NCBI RefSeq assembly: GCF_030296555.1
Contig: NZ_AP027728.1
Coordinates: 2,914,001 to 2,978,000, forward strand
DNA: 64,000 nt
From: Microbacterium suwonense
GTDB lineage: Bacteria > Actinomycetota > Actinomycetes > Actinomycetales > Microbacteriaceae
Direction: 5' to 3'
A program made the translations under genes and the position numbers. The notes below the pieces were generated by a model. That model was not told where the DNA came from, did not search any database, and saw only the letters and a list, made by a program, of their open reading frames with translations. Shown one piece after another: positions 27,689 through 35,638 of the stretch (the first letter of the stretch is position 1; each line of letters starts with the position of its first letter).

Positions 27689-28633
27689 GTGACCGAACGC
27701 CGCACCTACAGCTATCTGGGCCCTGCTGGAACCTTCACCGAGGCGGCACTCGATCAGGTGCCCGAGGCACGTGGACACGAGTGGAAGCCCGTACACAACG
27801 TCGGCGAGGCGCTCGCCGACGTGCTGGAGGGCCGCAGCTATGCGGCCATGATCGCCATCGAGAACTCCATCGAGGGCGGCGTGTCGACCACGCAGGACGC
27901 GCTGGCCGTCAACCCGGGGCTGCGGATCATCGGGGAGTACCTGGTCAAGGTGAACTTCGTGCTGGTCGCCGCGCCGGGCACGAAGCTCGAGGACGTGCGG
28001 GTGATCGCCGCGCACCCCGTCGCCTACGCCCAGTGCCATAGCTGGCTGGGTGCGAATCTGCCCGAGCACGCGCATGTGCCGGCGGCGAGCAATGTGGCAT
28101 CCGCTCTGGGGATCCTCGACGGATCCCTGCCGGCACAGGCCGCGATCGCGGCACCCGGGATCGTGCAGCATGAGGACCTGGAGGTGCTCGCCGAGCAGAT
28201 CGGCGACAACGACAACGCGGTGACGCGCTTTGTGCTCGTCGCACGCACGGTGGCCGCAGGCGAGCCGACCGGAGCCGACAAGACCTCGCTGATCGTCGAG
28301 CTGCCCGACGACCGGCCCGGCGCGCTGCTGGGGATGTTGGAGCAGTTCTCCACGCGCGGCATCAACCTCTCGCTCATCGAGTCCCGTCCGATCGGGGACG
28401 AGCTGGGCCGGTATCGTTTCGTGCTCGACGCCGACGGCCACATCCACGACGAGCGCATGGCGGACGCGCTGCTCGGCATCCGCCGATTCAGCCCCCGCGT
28501 CGTCTTCCTCGGCTCGTACCCCCGTGCCGACCGCCGGATCGTGCAGTACCCCGATCGCTATGCCGACGAGATCTTCGTCGAGGCCCGCGACTGGCTGCGC
28601 GGACTGATCGCCGGGGAGCCCGACGAGTCCTAG
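27689..28633 (+). CDS. pheA: prephenate dehydratase
   Basis: Converts prephenate to phenylpyruvate in phenylalanine synthesis. The 314-residue monofunctional enzyme begins with TYSYLGPAGTFTEAAL, has 'AMIAIENSIEGGV', the catalytic TRF motif in NDNAVTRFVLV and a C-terminal ACT domain (SLIVELPDDRPGALLGMLEQ ... NLSLIESRP) for feedback inhibition by phenylalanine. No chorismate mutase domain is fused. The GTG start matches a leaderless promoter. Confidence 0.96.
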   Translation: MTERRTYSYLGPAGTFTEAALDQVPEARGHEWKPVHNVGEALADVLEGRSYAAMIAIENSIEGGVSTTQDALAVNPGLRIIGEYLVKVNFVLVAAPGTKLEDVRVIAAHPVAYAQCHSWLGANLPEHAHVPAASNVASALGILDGSLPAQAAIAAPGIVQHEDLEVLAEQIGDNDNAVTRFVLVARTVAAGEPTGADKTSLIVELPDDRPGALLGMLEQFSTRGINLSLIESRPIGDELGRYRFVLDADGHIHDERMADALLGIRRFSPRVVFLGSYPRADRRIVQYPDRYADEIFVEARDWLRGLIAGEPDES

Positions 28634-28645
28634 TCAGAAGGTCGG

Positions 28646-29701
28646 TCACGACAGGAGCAGCTCCAGGGTCTGCACCCGGCCGGGAGTCGCGTCGAGCGGC
28701 TCGGAGTCGAAGGAGCCCGCCACGGGGGAGAGCATGATCTCGTCGACGTCGTGCGCGGCGGCGAACGCCGTGAGCGAGGCCTGCACCTCTTCGCCGGAGC
28801 CCACGAACCAGTTCGAGACCATGCCATCGATGAGGGTCTGCTCGCCGGCATCCGCCGCCGCAGTCAGGCCCCGCTGAGCCTGCTCGACCGTCTCGAGCGC
28901 GCCGAGCGGCAGGTTGCGGCGCAGCCGCGCCATCATGCGCAGCTGCGGCAGGGCGCGGGCCTGCGCCTCCTCGTCGGTGGGCGCGGCGACGACGTTCGCG
29001 GTGAGGAAGGTGCGCGGCTCGGGCAGGGCCTCGCTGGGCTGGAACCCCGACCGGTACAGGTCCAGCGCACGCTGCAGCCCGGTGCCGGCGAAGTGGTTGG
29101 CGAACACGTAGGGCAGCCCGAGCGACGCCGCCAGCTGCGCCGAGTAGTCGCTGGATCCCAGCAGCCATATCTCGGGAGAAGCGGATGCCGCGGGCGTCGC
29201 GCGCACGGTGTACTCGCCGCCGCTGGTGAACTGCACGCCCGCGCCCTCGGCGCGGAGCATGAGCGAGATGTCCTGCACATGCGAGGGGAACCGCTCCACA
29301 TCGCCCGTCGTGCCGGACTGCCGCAGCAGCTGGGTGATCACCGGATCGCTGCCGGGCGCCCGCCCGATGCCGAGGTCGATGCGACCGGGCGCGATGGCCT
29401 CGAGCGCGGCGAACTGCTCGGCGACGATGAGCGGCGCGTGATTGGGCAGCATGACGCCGCCGGATCCGATCCGGATGCGGGAGGTGCGCGACGCCGCAGC
29501 GGCGATCAGCACCGGGGGAGAGGTGGATGCCACCGCAGGCATGTTGTGGTGCTCGGCGAACCAGTAGCGCCGCAGCCCCAGCTCGTCGGCGCGCTGCGCG
29601 AGCGCCATCGAGGAGGTCACCGCCTGTGCGGTGGTCTGGCCGGTGCGCACCGGAACCAGATCGAGGACGGAGAGGGCCGGGGGCGTGGCGGAAGCATTCA
29701 T
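28646..29701 (-). CDS. LLM-class flavin-dependent oxidoreductase
   Basis: Luciferase-like monooxygenase of 351 residues. Characteristic stretches are 'LGLRRYWFAEHHNMPAVAST', 'RIRIGSGGVMLPNHAPL', 'GRIDLGIGRAPG' and 'IWLLGSSDYSAQLAA', typical of the MsnO8-like group. It uses reduced FMN; the substrate is unknown. The start at 29701 (MNASATPP) is chosen because the longer open frame runs back through the divergent ROK gene's promoter. It converges with pheA, 12 bases from its stop. Confidence 0.9.
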   Translation of the reverse strand: MNASATPPALSVLDLVPVRTGQTTAQAVTSSMALAQRADELGLRRYWFAEHHNMPAVASTSPPVLIAAAASRTSRIRIGSGGVMLPNHAPLIVAEQFAALEAIAPGRIDLGIGRAPGSDPVITQLLRQSGTTGDVERFPSHVQDISLMLRAEGAGVQFTSGGEYTVRATPAASASPEIWLLGSSDYSAQLAASLGLPYVFANHFAGTGLQRALDLYRSGFQPSEALPEPRTFLTANVVAAPTDEEAQARALPQLRMMARLRRNLPLGALETVEQAQRGLTAAADAGEQTLIDGMVSNWFVGSGEEVQASLTAFAAAHDVDEIMLSPVAGSFDSEPLDATPGRVQTLELLLS

Positions 29702-29783
29702 CGCCGGATGCAACACGCCCGCGTGCGCGGGCATTCCGGATGTCGCATGCAGCCGATGATCGCGCTCCGCGCCCGCACGCCGG

Positions 29784-29789
29784 TAAGGT
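29784..29789 (+). promoter_or_regulatory. -10 element of the ROK gene (leaderless)
   Basis: TAAGGT, six bases, then GTG at 29796; no ribosome site. Confidence 0.5.
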
Positions 29790-29795
29790 GTCGTC

Positions 29796-30970
29796 GTGGC
29801 ATCACAACGGCGTCCTCCCGGATCACAGGCTTCACTGCGTGAAGCCAATAGACGTCGCGTCGTGGCCGCGATCAAGAAGCAGGGCAGTCTCACGCAGGTC
29901 GAGCTGGCGGCGGCGACGGGGCTCTCTGCGGCATCCGTGTCGAACATCGTCAAGGAGCTGGCCGCAGCGGGAGTGCTGCGCACCGCCCCCAGCATCCGCA
30001 GCGGGCGTCGTGCCACTCTCGTGTCGTTCGCCCGCGCGGTCGGACTGGTCGCTGGCATCCACGTCGCCGCGCGCCAGCTGCGCGTGCTCGTCGCCGATGT
30101 CAACGGCACCGTCCTCGGCGAGAACCACATGCCGCTCGCGCGGGATCACCGCGCTGACAATGAGCTGGATCGTGCGTCGCTGCTGCTGGCCGACATCCTC
30201 TCGAACCTCGAGTCCGGCTTCGATGAGCTGCGCGGCGTGGGCGTGGCGGTGTCGGCCCCCATCGACCGGGCATCGGGCCGGGTGGCCGGGCGCGGGATCC
30301 TGCGCGGCTGGACCGGCGTGGACATCGTCGAGGTGGTGCACCGCCGGCTGCGCCAGCCCGTCTTCCTCGACAACGCGTCGAATCTCGCGGCGCTCGCCGA
30401 GACGCGGCTGGGTGCGGGACGCGGTCGGCAGAACCTCATCTTCCTCGACGTCGGCGAGGGCGTGGGGGCTGGCCTCGTGCTGGAGGGCCGCGTGCTGCGC
30501 GGCCACAACGGCACCGCGGGAGAGCTCGGCCACACGGTCATCATCGAGGACGGTCCGCTGTGCCGATGCGGAAACCGCGGATGCCTGGAGGCGATCGCCG
30601 GGGGCCTGCGATCCTCGAGAAGCTCGGCGACGCCGGCGGGATCACCAAGATCAGCGATGTCGTGGTGCGGGCGATGGCGAACGACGGTGACTGCATCCGC
30701 GCCCTGGCCGAGGCGGGCCGTCACATCGGGCTCGCCGCCGGCAATCTGTGCAACCTCTTCGATCCGGAGCGCATCGTGGTCGGGGGCGACCTCGCCCGGG
30801 CCGGTGAGCTGCTGCTCGGGCCGATCCGCGTGGCGATGGAGCAGACCGTCGTCGGCGACGGCACCGTCGTGCCCGACGTCGTGCAGGGGCAGCTCGGCAT
30901 CGGTGCGGCCGCGCGCGGCGCGGCAGTGCGGGTGATCGACGAGATGAATGTGCGGGAAACGACGTTGTGA
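29796..30970 (+). CDS. ROK-family (XylR-like) transcriptional regulator, with one frameshift near 30604
   Basis: Sugar-responsive repressor. Residues 20-65 form a winged helix (QVELAAATGLSAASVSNIVK), followed by a sugar-kinase-like ROK domain with DVGEGVGAGLV, GTAGELGHTVI and the zinc site CRCGNRGCLEAIAGG. Right after CLEAIAGG the frame changes; the continuation PAILEKLGDAGGITKISDVV lies in the frame ending at 30970. One missing base in the run GGGGGCC joins them into about 391 residues. The homopolymer context favours a sequence error. It precedes and probably controls the sugar ABC operon at 31062. Confidence 0.88.
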
Positions 30971-30980
30971 ACAGATTGAA

Positions 30981-31018
30981 TTCAAGTCTTGACGTCAAGG
31001 CGTGAATCCTGCCATGCT
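30981..31018 (+). promoter_or_regulatory. promoter and palindromic operator of the sugar ABC operon
   Basis: CTTGACGTCAAG (30988-30999) is a perfect 12-base palindrome flanked symmetrically by TTCA (30981-30984) and TGAA (31003-31006). It contains the -35 TTGACG (30989-30994); CATGCT at 31013-31018 is a possible -10 with an 18-base spacer. Binding here would block RNA polymerase, as expected for the ROK repressor just upstream. Confidence 0.65.
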
Positions 31019-31061
31019 CAGGTAGTCGCCGAAGTGGTCGACACAGCAATGGAGGTTTTCG

Positions 31062-32174
31062 ATGAAGAACACGACCAAGCGGGCGCTGGTGGCAACAGCC
31101 GCGCTCGCGCTCTCGGTGGGCATGCTCTCGGCATGTTCCAACGGCACGCAGACGGGTGATGACGGCACCGCCGACAACTCCGACAGCAGCGCGGCCAAGA
31201 TCGGACTGCTGCTCCCCGACAACGTCACCGAGCGCTACGCCAGTGCCGACAAGCCCTACTTCGAGGAGCGCGTCAAGCAGTTGTGCGATGACTGCACCGT
31301 GCTGTTCGCCAACGCCGACGGCGACGCCTCGAAGCAGCAGCAGCAGGCCGAGTCGATGCTCACCCAGGGCGTCGATGTTCTGGTGCTCGACCCGTTCGAC
31401 GGCAAGGCCGCCGCGGCGATCGTGAACCAGGCGAAGTCCAAGAACATCCCGGTCATCTCGTACGACCGCCTGATCGACAGCGGCGATGTCTCGTACTACG
31501 TCTCCTTCGACAACGAGAAGGTCGGCGAACTGCAGGCGCAGGCGCTGGTCGACCGGATGAAGGAGCTCGGCCTTCCCGATGACTCCGGCATCATCATGGT
31601 CAACGGCTCGCCGACCGACCCGAACGCCGCGCAGTTCAAGAAGGGCGCGCACAGCGTCATCGACGCCTCGAGCCTGACCGTTCTCGCCGAGTACGACACC
31701 CCCGGATGGGAGCCGCCGAAGGCGCAGGACTGGGTCTCGGGCCAGGTGACCAAGTTCGGCAAGCAGATCACCGGCGTCTACGACGCCAACGACGACACCG
31801 CGGGCGGTGCGATCGCGGCGCTCAAGGCCGGTGGAATCACCCCGCTGCCTCCCGTCACGGGTCAGGATGCCGCACTCTCGGGCATCCAGCGCATCCTCGC
31901 GGGCGACCAGTACATGACCGTCTACAAGGCGTTCAAGCCCGAGGCGTACCAGGCGGCTGAGCTCGCCGTCGCGCTCACCAAGGGCGAGTCGCCGAAGGCG
32001 GATGCCACGGCCGACACCGCCAGCGGCGTCGCGGTCCCGTCCTTCCTGCTGACGCCGGTGGCCGTCACCGTCGACAACATCAAGGACACGGTCGTCGCCG
32101 ACGGTCTGTACACGATCGACCAGATCTGCACCGCGGATTACGCTGACGCGTGTGCCGAGCACGGTCTGAAGTGA
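31062..32174 (+). CDS. xylose/ribose-type sugar ABC binding lipoprotein
   Basis: Periplasmic-binding protein family 4 (XylF/RbsB-like), 370 residues. The lipoprotein signal ends LSAC, so it would be tethered outside the membrane. The mature protein has 'IGLLLPDNVTERYASADKPY', 'QGVDVLVLDPFDGKAAAAIV' and 'GVYDANDDTAGGAIAALKAG'. Among this family it most resembles D-xylose-binding XylF, and the ROK regulator and single ATPase domain fit that, but the sugar is not proven. GAGGTTTTCG precedes the ATG. Confidence 0.92.
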   Translation: MKNTTKRALVATAALALSVGMLSACSNGTQTGDDGTADNSDSSAAKIGLLLPDNVTERYASADKPYFEERVKQLCDDCTVLFANADGDASKQQQQAESMLTQGVDVLVLDPFDGKAAAAIVNQAKSKNIPVISYDRLIDSGDVSYYVSFDNEKVGELQAQALVDRMKELGLPDDSGIIMVNGSPTDPNAAQFKKGAHSVIDASSLTVLAEYDTPGWEPPKAQDWVSGQVTKFGKQITGVYDANDDTAGGAIAALKAGGITPLPPVTGQDAALSGIQRILAGDQYMTVYKAFKPEAYQAAELAVALTKGESPKADATADTASGVAVPSFLLTPVAVTVDNIKDTVVADGLYTIDQICTADYADACAEHGLK

Positions 32175-32180
32175 TCCGAT

Positions 32181-32211
32181 CCGCGGTGCCGGCGTCACGC
32201 CGGCACCGCGG
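32181..32211 (+). promoter_or_regulatory. hairpin between binding-protein and ATPase genes
   Basis: Perfect 15-base arms CCGCGGTGCCGGCGT and ACGCCGGCACCGCGG around a single central base, in a 58-base gap. As at 9355, it follows the binding-protein gene and may reduce downstream transcription or protect the message. Confidence 0.65.
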
Positions 32212-32232
32212 CCTCACAGCGAAGGAGCCGCA

Positions 32233-33051
32233 GTGGCTTTAGCATCCGATCTCGACGAGCCGCACGACAGCGTCCGCGAGCCCGTCCTCTCGATCCGAGG
32301 TGTCTCGAAGGGGTTTGGCGCCGTCCGAGCCCTGACCGACATCGATCTCGACGTCTACCCCGGCGAGGTCGTCGCCCTCGTCGGCGACAACGGCGCCGGC
32401 AAGTCCACCCTGGTGAAGATCCTCGCCGGCGTGCATCCCGCCGACAGCGGCGTGATCACGTTCAACGGCGCACAGGTCTCGATCCCCTCGCCGACCGAGT
32501 CGCGCGAGCTGGGGATCGCCACCGTCTTCCAGGATCTGGCACTGTGCGACAACCTCGACGTCGTCGCGAACCTGTTCCTCGGTCGCGAGCGCGGCGGGTT
32601 CATGGTCGACGAGGAGCTCATGGAGCAGCAGGCGTGGGAGCTGCTGCGGCAGCTCTCGGCCAAGATCCCCTCGGTGCGCATCGCCGTGGCATCCCTCTCC
32701 GGCGGCCAGCGGCAGACCGTCGCCATCGCGCGCTCGCTGATCGGCGAGCCGCGCGTGGTGATCCTGGACGAACCCACCGCCGCACTGGGCGTCGCCCAGA
32801 CCGCAGAGGTGCTCAACCTCATCGAGCGTCTGCGCGAGCGCGGACTCGGTGTCATCCTGATCAGCCACAACATGGCCGACGTGCAGGCGGTCGCCGACCG
32901 GGTCGTGGTGCTGCGGCTCGGCCGCAACAACGGCGTCTTCCGCACCTCCGATGTCAGCTACGAAGACATCGTCGCGGCGATCACCGGAGCCACCGACAAC
33001 CCCGTCAGCAGCCGCAGCGCGGCCCAGTCGAGCGAGAAGGACGCAGAATGA
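32233..33051 (+). CDS. sugar ABC transporter ATPase, single domain (XylG type)
   Basis: ATP-hydrolysing subunit of 272 residues: Walker A GDNGAGKST, signature LSGGQRQTV, Walker B VVILDEPTAALG and the H-loop 'LISHNMADV'. Unlike most RbsA/XylG proteins it has one rather than two nucleotide domains, the usual actinobacterial form that would work as a dimer. GTG start preceded by GAAGGAG. Its stop overlaps the permease start (ATGA). Confidence 0.93.
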   Translation: MALASDLDEPHDSVREPVLSIRGVSKGFGAVRALTDIDLDVYPGEVVALVGDNGAGKSTLVKILAGVHPADSGVITFNGAQVSIPSPTESRELGIATVFQDLALCDNLDVVANLFLGRERGGFMVDEELMEQQAWELLRQLSAKIPSVRIAVASLSGGQRQTVAIARSLIGEPRVVILDEPTAALGVAQTAEVLNLIERLRERGLGVILISHNMADVQAVADRVVVLRLGRNNGVFRTSDVSYEDIVAAITGATDNPVSSRSAAQSSEKDAE

Positions 33052-34307
33052 GCGAGCAGAAGGACAACTCAGCGCCCACGACCATCGCCGTCGACCTGCA
33101 GGACGAGCGGGTGATGCGCGGCGAGGGCCTGCGCGGCGTGCTCAGTGGCTTCGGCACCCGCATCCGCACCGGCGACCTCGGCTCGCTGCCGGTGTTCCTG
33201 GGACTGATCGTGATCTGGATCGTCTTCCAGATCCTCAACCCGCGGTTCCTCTCGGCGACCAACCTCGTCGACCTCACGCTGCAGTGCGCGGCGCTGGGTG
33301 TGCTCGCACTGGGCGTGGTGGTGGTGCTGCTGGTCGCACAGATCGACCTGTCGATCGGGTCGCTCGCCGGACTGTCGTCGGCGATCCTCGGCGTCACCTT
33401 CGTGAACATGGGCTGGCCGATCTGGGTGTCGGTGCTCGTCGCGCTCGCGGTCGGGGCGGCGATCGGCTACCTGTACGGGTTCCTGTTCACACGGTTCGGG
33501 GTGCCCACCTTCGTGGTGACACTGGCTGGGCTGATGGGATTCCTGGGCCTGCAGCTGTGGGTGCTGGGGCCGACCGGAACCATCAACCTGCCGTACAACT
33601 CCTGGATCGTGCAGTTCGCGACGACCTGGTTCCTGCCGCCGTGGCTGGCCTACACGGTCGCCGGGCTCGTGGTGCTGGGGATCGTGCTCAACGACGTCAC
33701 CAAGGCGCGACGCCGCACCAAAGCGGGCCTGTCCACAGGACCCGCGTCGCTCATCGTCATCAAGGCGGTGGTCATCGCCGTCGTGGCAGCGGTGGCGATC
33801 ACCTGGCTGGCCACCAACCGCGGTGTGGCGGTGTCGTTCCTGCTGTTCATCGTGCTGGTGGCCATCATGGCGCTGCTGCTGACCCGCACCCGCTGGGGCC
33901 GCTGGGTATACGCGGTGGGCGGCAACGAAGAGGCCGCCCGTCGCGCCGGCATCAACGTGAAGGCGATCTACATCTCCGCGCTGATGGTCGGCACGGTGCT
34001 GGCCACCCTCGGCGGGCTCATGCTGGCGGCGCGTCTGACGGCGGCGAGCATCTCCACCGGTGGCGGCACGACGAACCTGGTCGCGATCGCGGCGGCGGTG
34101 ATCGGCGGGACCAGCCTGTTCGGCGGGCGGGGCTCGGCCTGGTCGGCGCTGCTGGGCATCGTCGTGATCCAGTCGATCTTCAACGGTCTGACGCTGCTGA
34201 ACCTGCAGTCCGATGTGCAGTTCATGGTCACCGGCGGCGTGCTGCTGCTGGCCGTGATCATCGACTCGCTCTCGCGGCGCTCCCGCGCTCAGCACGGGCA
34301 GTCCTGA
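33048..34307 (+). CDS. sugar ABC transporter permease (XylH type)
   Basis: A 419-residue branched-chain/ribose-type permease with about ten hydrophobic segments. The family motif GRWVYAVGGNEEAARRAGIN is near residue 285, and 'AAAVIGGTSLFGGRGSAWSALLG' follows. A large hydrophilic loop around residues 215-230 (TKARRRTKAGLSTGPAS) is typical of XylH. Last gene of the operon, followed by a strong bidirectional terminator. Confidence 0.93.
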   Translation: MSEQKDNSAPTTIAVDLQDERVMRGEGLRGVLSGFGTRIRTGDLGSLPVFLGLIVIWIVFQILNPRFLSATNLVDLTLQCAALGVLALGVVVVLLVAQIDLSIGSLAGLSSAILGVTFVNMGWPIWVSVLVALAVGAAIGYLYGFLFTRFGVPTFVVTLAGLMGFLGLQLWVLGPTGTINLPYNSWIVQFATTWFLPPWLAYTVAGLVVLGIVLNDVTKARRRTKAGLSTGPASLIVIKAVVIAVVAAVAITWLATNRGVAVSFLLFIVLVAIMALLLTRTRWGRWVYAVGGNEEAARRAGINVKAIYISALMVGTVLATLGGLMLAARLTAASISTGGGTTNLVAIAAAVIGGTSLFGGRGSAWSALLGIVVIQSIFNGLTLLNLQSDVQFMVTGGVLLLAVIIDSLSRRSRAQHGQS

Positions 34308-34366
34308 TTTCACGAAACGCTCTGCCCTCGGCATCCGTGATGCGGGTTCCGAGCGGGACAGCGACG

Positions 34367-34412
34367 ACGGGCCTCAGGGCCGTGGACAGTGGTCCGCGGC
34401 CCTGAGGCCCGT
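34367..34412. terminator. bidirectional hairpin terminator
   Basis: Perfect 16-base arms ACGGGCCTCAGGGCCG (34367-34382) and CGGCCCTGAGGCCCGT (34397-34412); the 14-base loop can itself pair (GGAC/GTCC). It lies between the convergent ABC operon and the DUF2795 gene, so it can serve both. Confidence 0.85.
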
Positions 34413-34418
34413 CTGCGA

Positions 34419-34673
34419 TCACGCGGCGATCATGGCCGGCTCGCGCTCGCTGGTCGTGTGCGCGAGCAGGTTGCGCTCCACCTCCCAGGCGGAGTCGTAG
34501 GTGAGCGGGGGCAGCGATCCGATCATCGCGAGCTCGTCCGCGCCGAGGCCGTCGCGCCGCGCCTCGCGCAGCAGATCGTCGTCGGTCGCCGGGTACTCCA
34601 TGCCGAGCAGGAATGCATTCAGCATGGGGGTGATCGCGGCGGCTCCGCTGCGTTCTGCGATCATCTCTGTCAC
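34419..34673 (-). CDS. DUF2795 family small protein
   Basis: 84 residues. The pattern 'YPATDDDLLREARRDGLGADELAMIGSLPPLTYDSAWEVERNL' matches DUF2795, short helical proteins of unknown function common in Actinobacteria. GGAAGAAGGTGAC precedes the start. It lies 13 bases after the Hsp20 gene and is likely co-transcribed with it, suggesting a stress role. Confidence 0.8.
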   Translation of the reverse strand: MTEMIAERSGAAAITPMLNAFLLGMEYPATDDDLLREARRDGLGADELAMIGSLPPLTYDSAWEVERNLLAHTTSEREPAMIAA

Positions 34674-34686
34674 CTTCTTCCGAGGC

Positions 34687-35109
34687 TCAGGCGTCGATCG
34701 CCTGGTGGGTGTCGGCGGATTCGACGGTGATCTTGCGCGGCATGGCGCGTTCGCTGACGGGGATGATCACCGTCAGCACGCCGCTCTCGTAGGAGGCGCT
34801 GATCTGGTCGAGGTCGACGCCGTCGCCGAGCGTGAACTGCCGCAGCAGCGATCCGCCGCCGCGCTCGCGTGCGATCCAGCGCACGCCTTCGCGCGTGTCG
34901 GCGGTGCGCTGCGCACGGATGCTGAGCTGGCTGCCGTCGAGATCCACGTCGATGGATCCCGGGTCGACGCCCGGCATGTCGGCGTGCAGGATGTACCGAT
35001 CGCCTTCACGGTAGAGGTCGACCGGCATGGAACGGGGTGCTCGAACGGAGTCGAACACGGATGCCGCGAAGCGATCCAACTGGCTGAAGGGGTCGAATGT
35101 CAGGGTCAT
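34687..35109 (-). CDS. Hsp20/alpha-crystallin family chaperone
   Basis: A 140-residue small heat-shock protein that holds unfolding proteins in oligomeric shells. The alpha-crystallin domain spans about residues 30-125, with 'DRYILHADMPGVDPGSIDVD', 'FTLGDGVDLDQISASYESGV' and LTVIIPV. GGAAGGAG before the ATG. It is divergent from a MerR-type regulator, the usual arrangement for heat-shock genes under HspR-like control. Confidence 0.95.
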   Translation of the reverse strand: MTLTFDPFSQLDRFAASVFDSVRAPRSMPVDLYREGDRYILHADMPGVDPGSIDVDLDGSQLSIRAQRTADTREGVRWIARERGGGSLLRQFTLGDGVDLDQISASYESGVLTVIIPVSERAMPRKITVESADTHQAIDA

Positions 35110-35157
35110 GTGCTTTCTCCTTCCGTGCGTGGCCGTGATCTACGGCCTTCGGGATGC

Positions 35158-35176
35158 ATTATCTGCATCTGATAAT
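35158..35176. promoter_or_regulatory. inverted repeat between Hsp20 and MerR genes
   Basis: ATTATC-TGCATCT-GATAAT, perfect six-base arms, in an AT-rich island between divergent genes. It is a good candidate operator for the MerR protein and does not resemble the HAIR element described for HspR. Confidence 0.6.
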
Positions 35177-35236
35177 GTAGATTTGTTATAGGGCAGTTCT
35201 AGAAGATCTGCAAGTGTAACTAAGGAAATTCTCAGG

Positions 35237-35554
35237 ATGGTGAATCAGAACTCTCGTACTCCGCTGTACAGCATCGCCGTCGCGGCACAGCTGCTCGACA
35301 TGCCGGTGGCCACACTGCGCCTGTTCGAGAGCCGAGGTCTGCTCACTCCGTCGCGGACAGAAGGCGGAACACGGCGCTACAGCGATGACGACATCCATCG
35401 GCTCCGTCGAGTCTCGGGACTGCGCGACGAGGGGATCAACATCGTCGGCATCCGTCGAGTGCTGGAGCTGGAAGACGAGAACACCGACCTGAGATCCGAA
35501 CTGGATCGCCGCGACGACGCGGGAGGAGCCGACGGGACGGACGGGGCGGGCTGA
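35237..35554 (+). CDS. MerR-family regulator, HspR-like
   Basis: A 105-residue MerR regulator: PLYSIAVAAQLLDMPVATLR then LFESRGLLTPSRTEGGTRRY and a short coiled coil (VLELEDENTDLRSELDRRDD). The lack of metal-binding cysteines and the position opposite Hsp20 fit an HspR-type heat-shock repressor. AAGGAAATTCTCAGG precedes the ATG. The tail is rich in Gly and Asp. Confidence 0.88.
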   Translation: MVNQNSRTPLYSIAVAAQLLDMPVATLRLFESRGLLTPSRTEGGTRRYSDDDIHRLRRVSGLRDEGINIVGIRRVLELEDENTDLRSELDRRDDAGGADGTDGAG

Positions 35555-35613
35555 TCGGACGCGCTGACAGGCTGATCCGCCCTCGCCGACGGGCTGATCG
35601 GTCCTCGCCGACG
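35549..35613 (+). repeat. 22-base tandem repeat, about three units
   Basis: Units starting GGCTGATC at 35549, 35570 and 35592; the last two share CCTCGCCGACG. The first overlaps the end of the MerR gene. No function is apparent. Confidence 0.7.
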
Positions 35614-35626
35614 GGCTGCGCTCCAT

Positions 35627-35632
35627 TAGGAT
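35627..35632 (+). promoter_or_regulatory. -10 element of the antiporter gene (leaderless)
   Basis: TAGGAT, six bases, ATG at 35639, no ribosome site. Confidence 0.5.
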
Positions 35633-35638
35633 TTTCAG

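Noticed and set aside
34367-34412. Member of the palindromic element family
   Set aside because: Perfect GC stem exactly between convergent gene ends, with no similarity to the other arms; best explained as an ordinary terminator.
35150-35236. HAIR-type HspR binding site
   Set aside because: I looked for CTTGAGT-N7-ACTCAAG in the gap and did not find it; only the ATTATC/GATAAT dyad is present.
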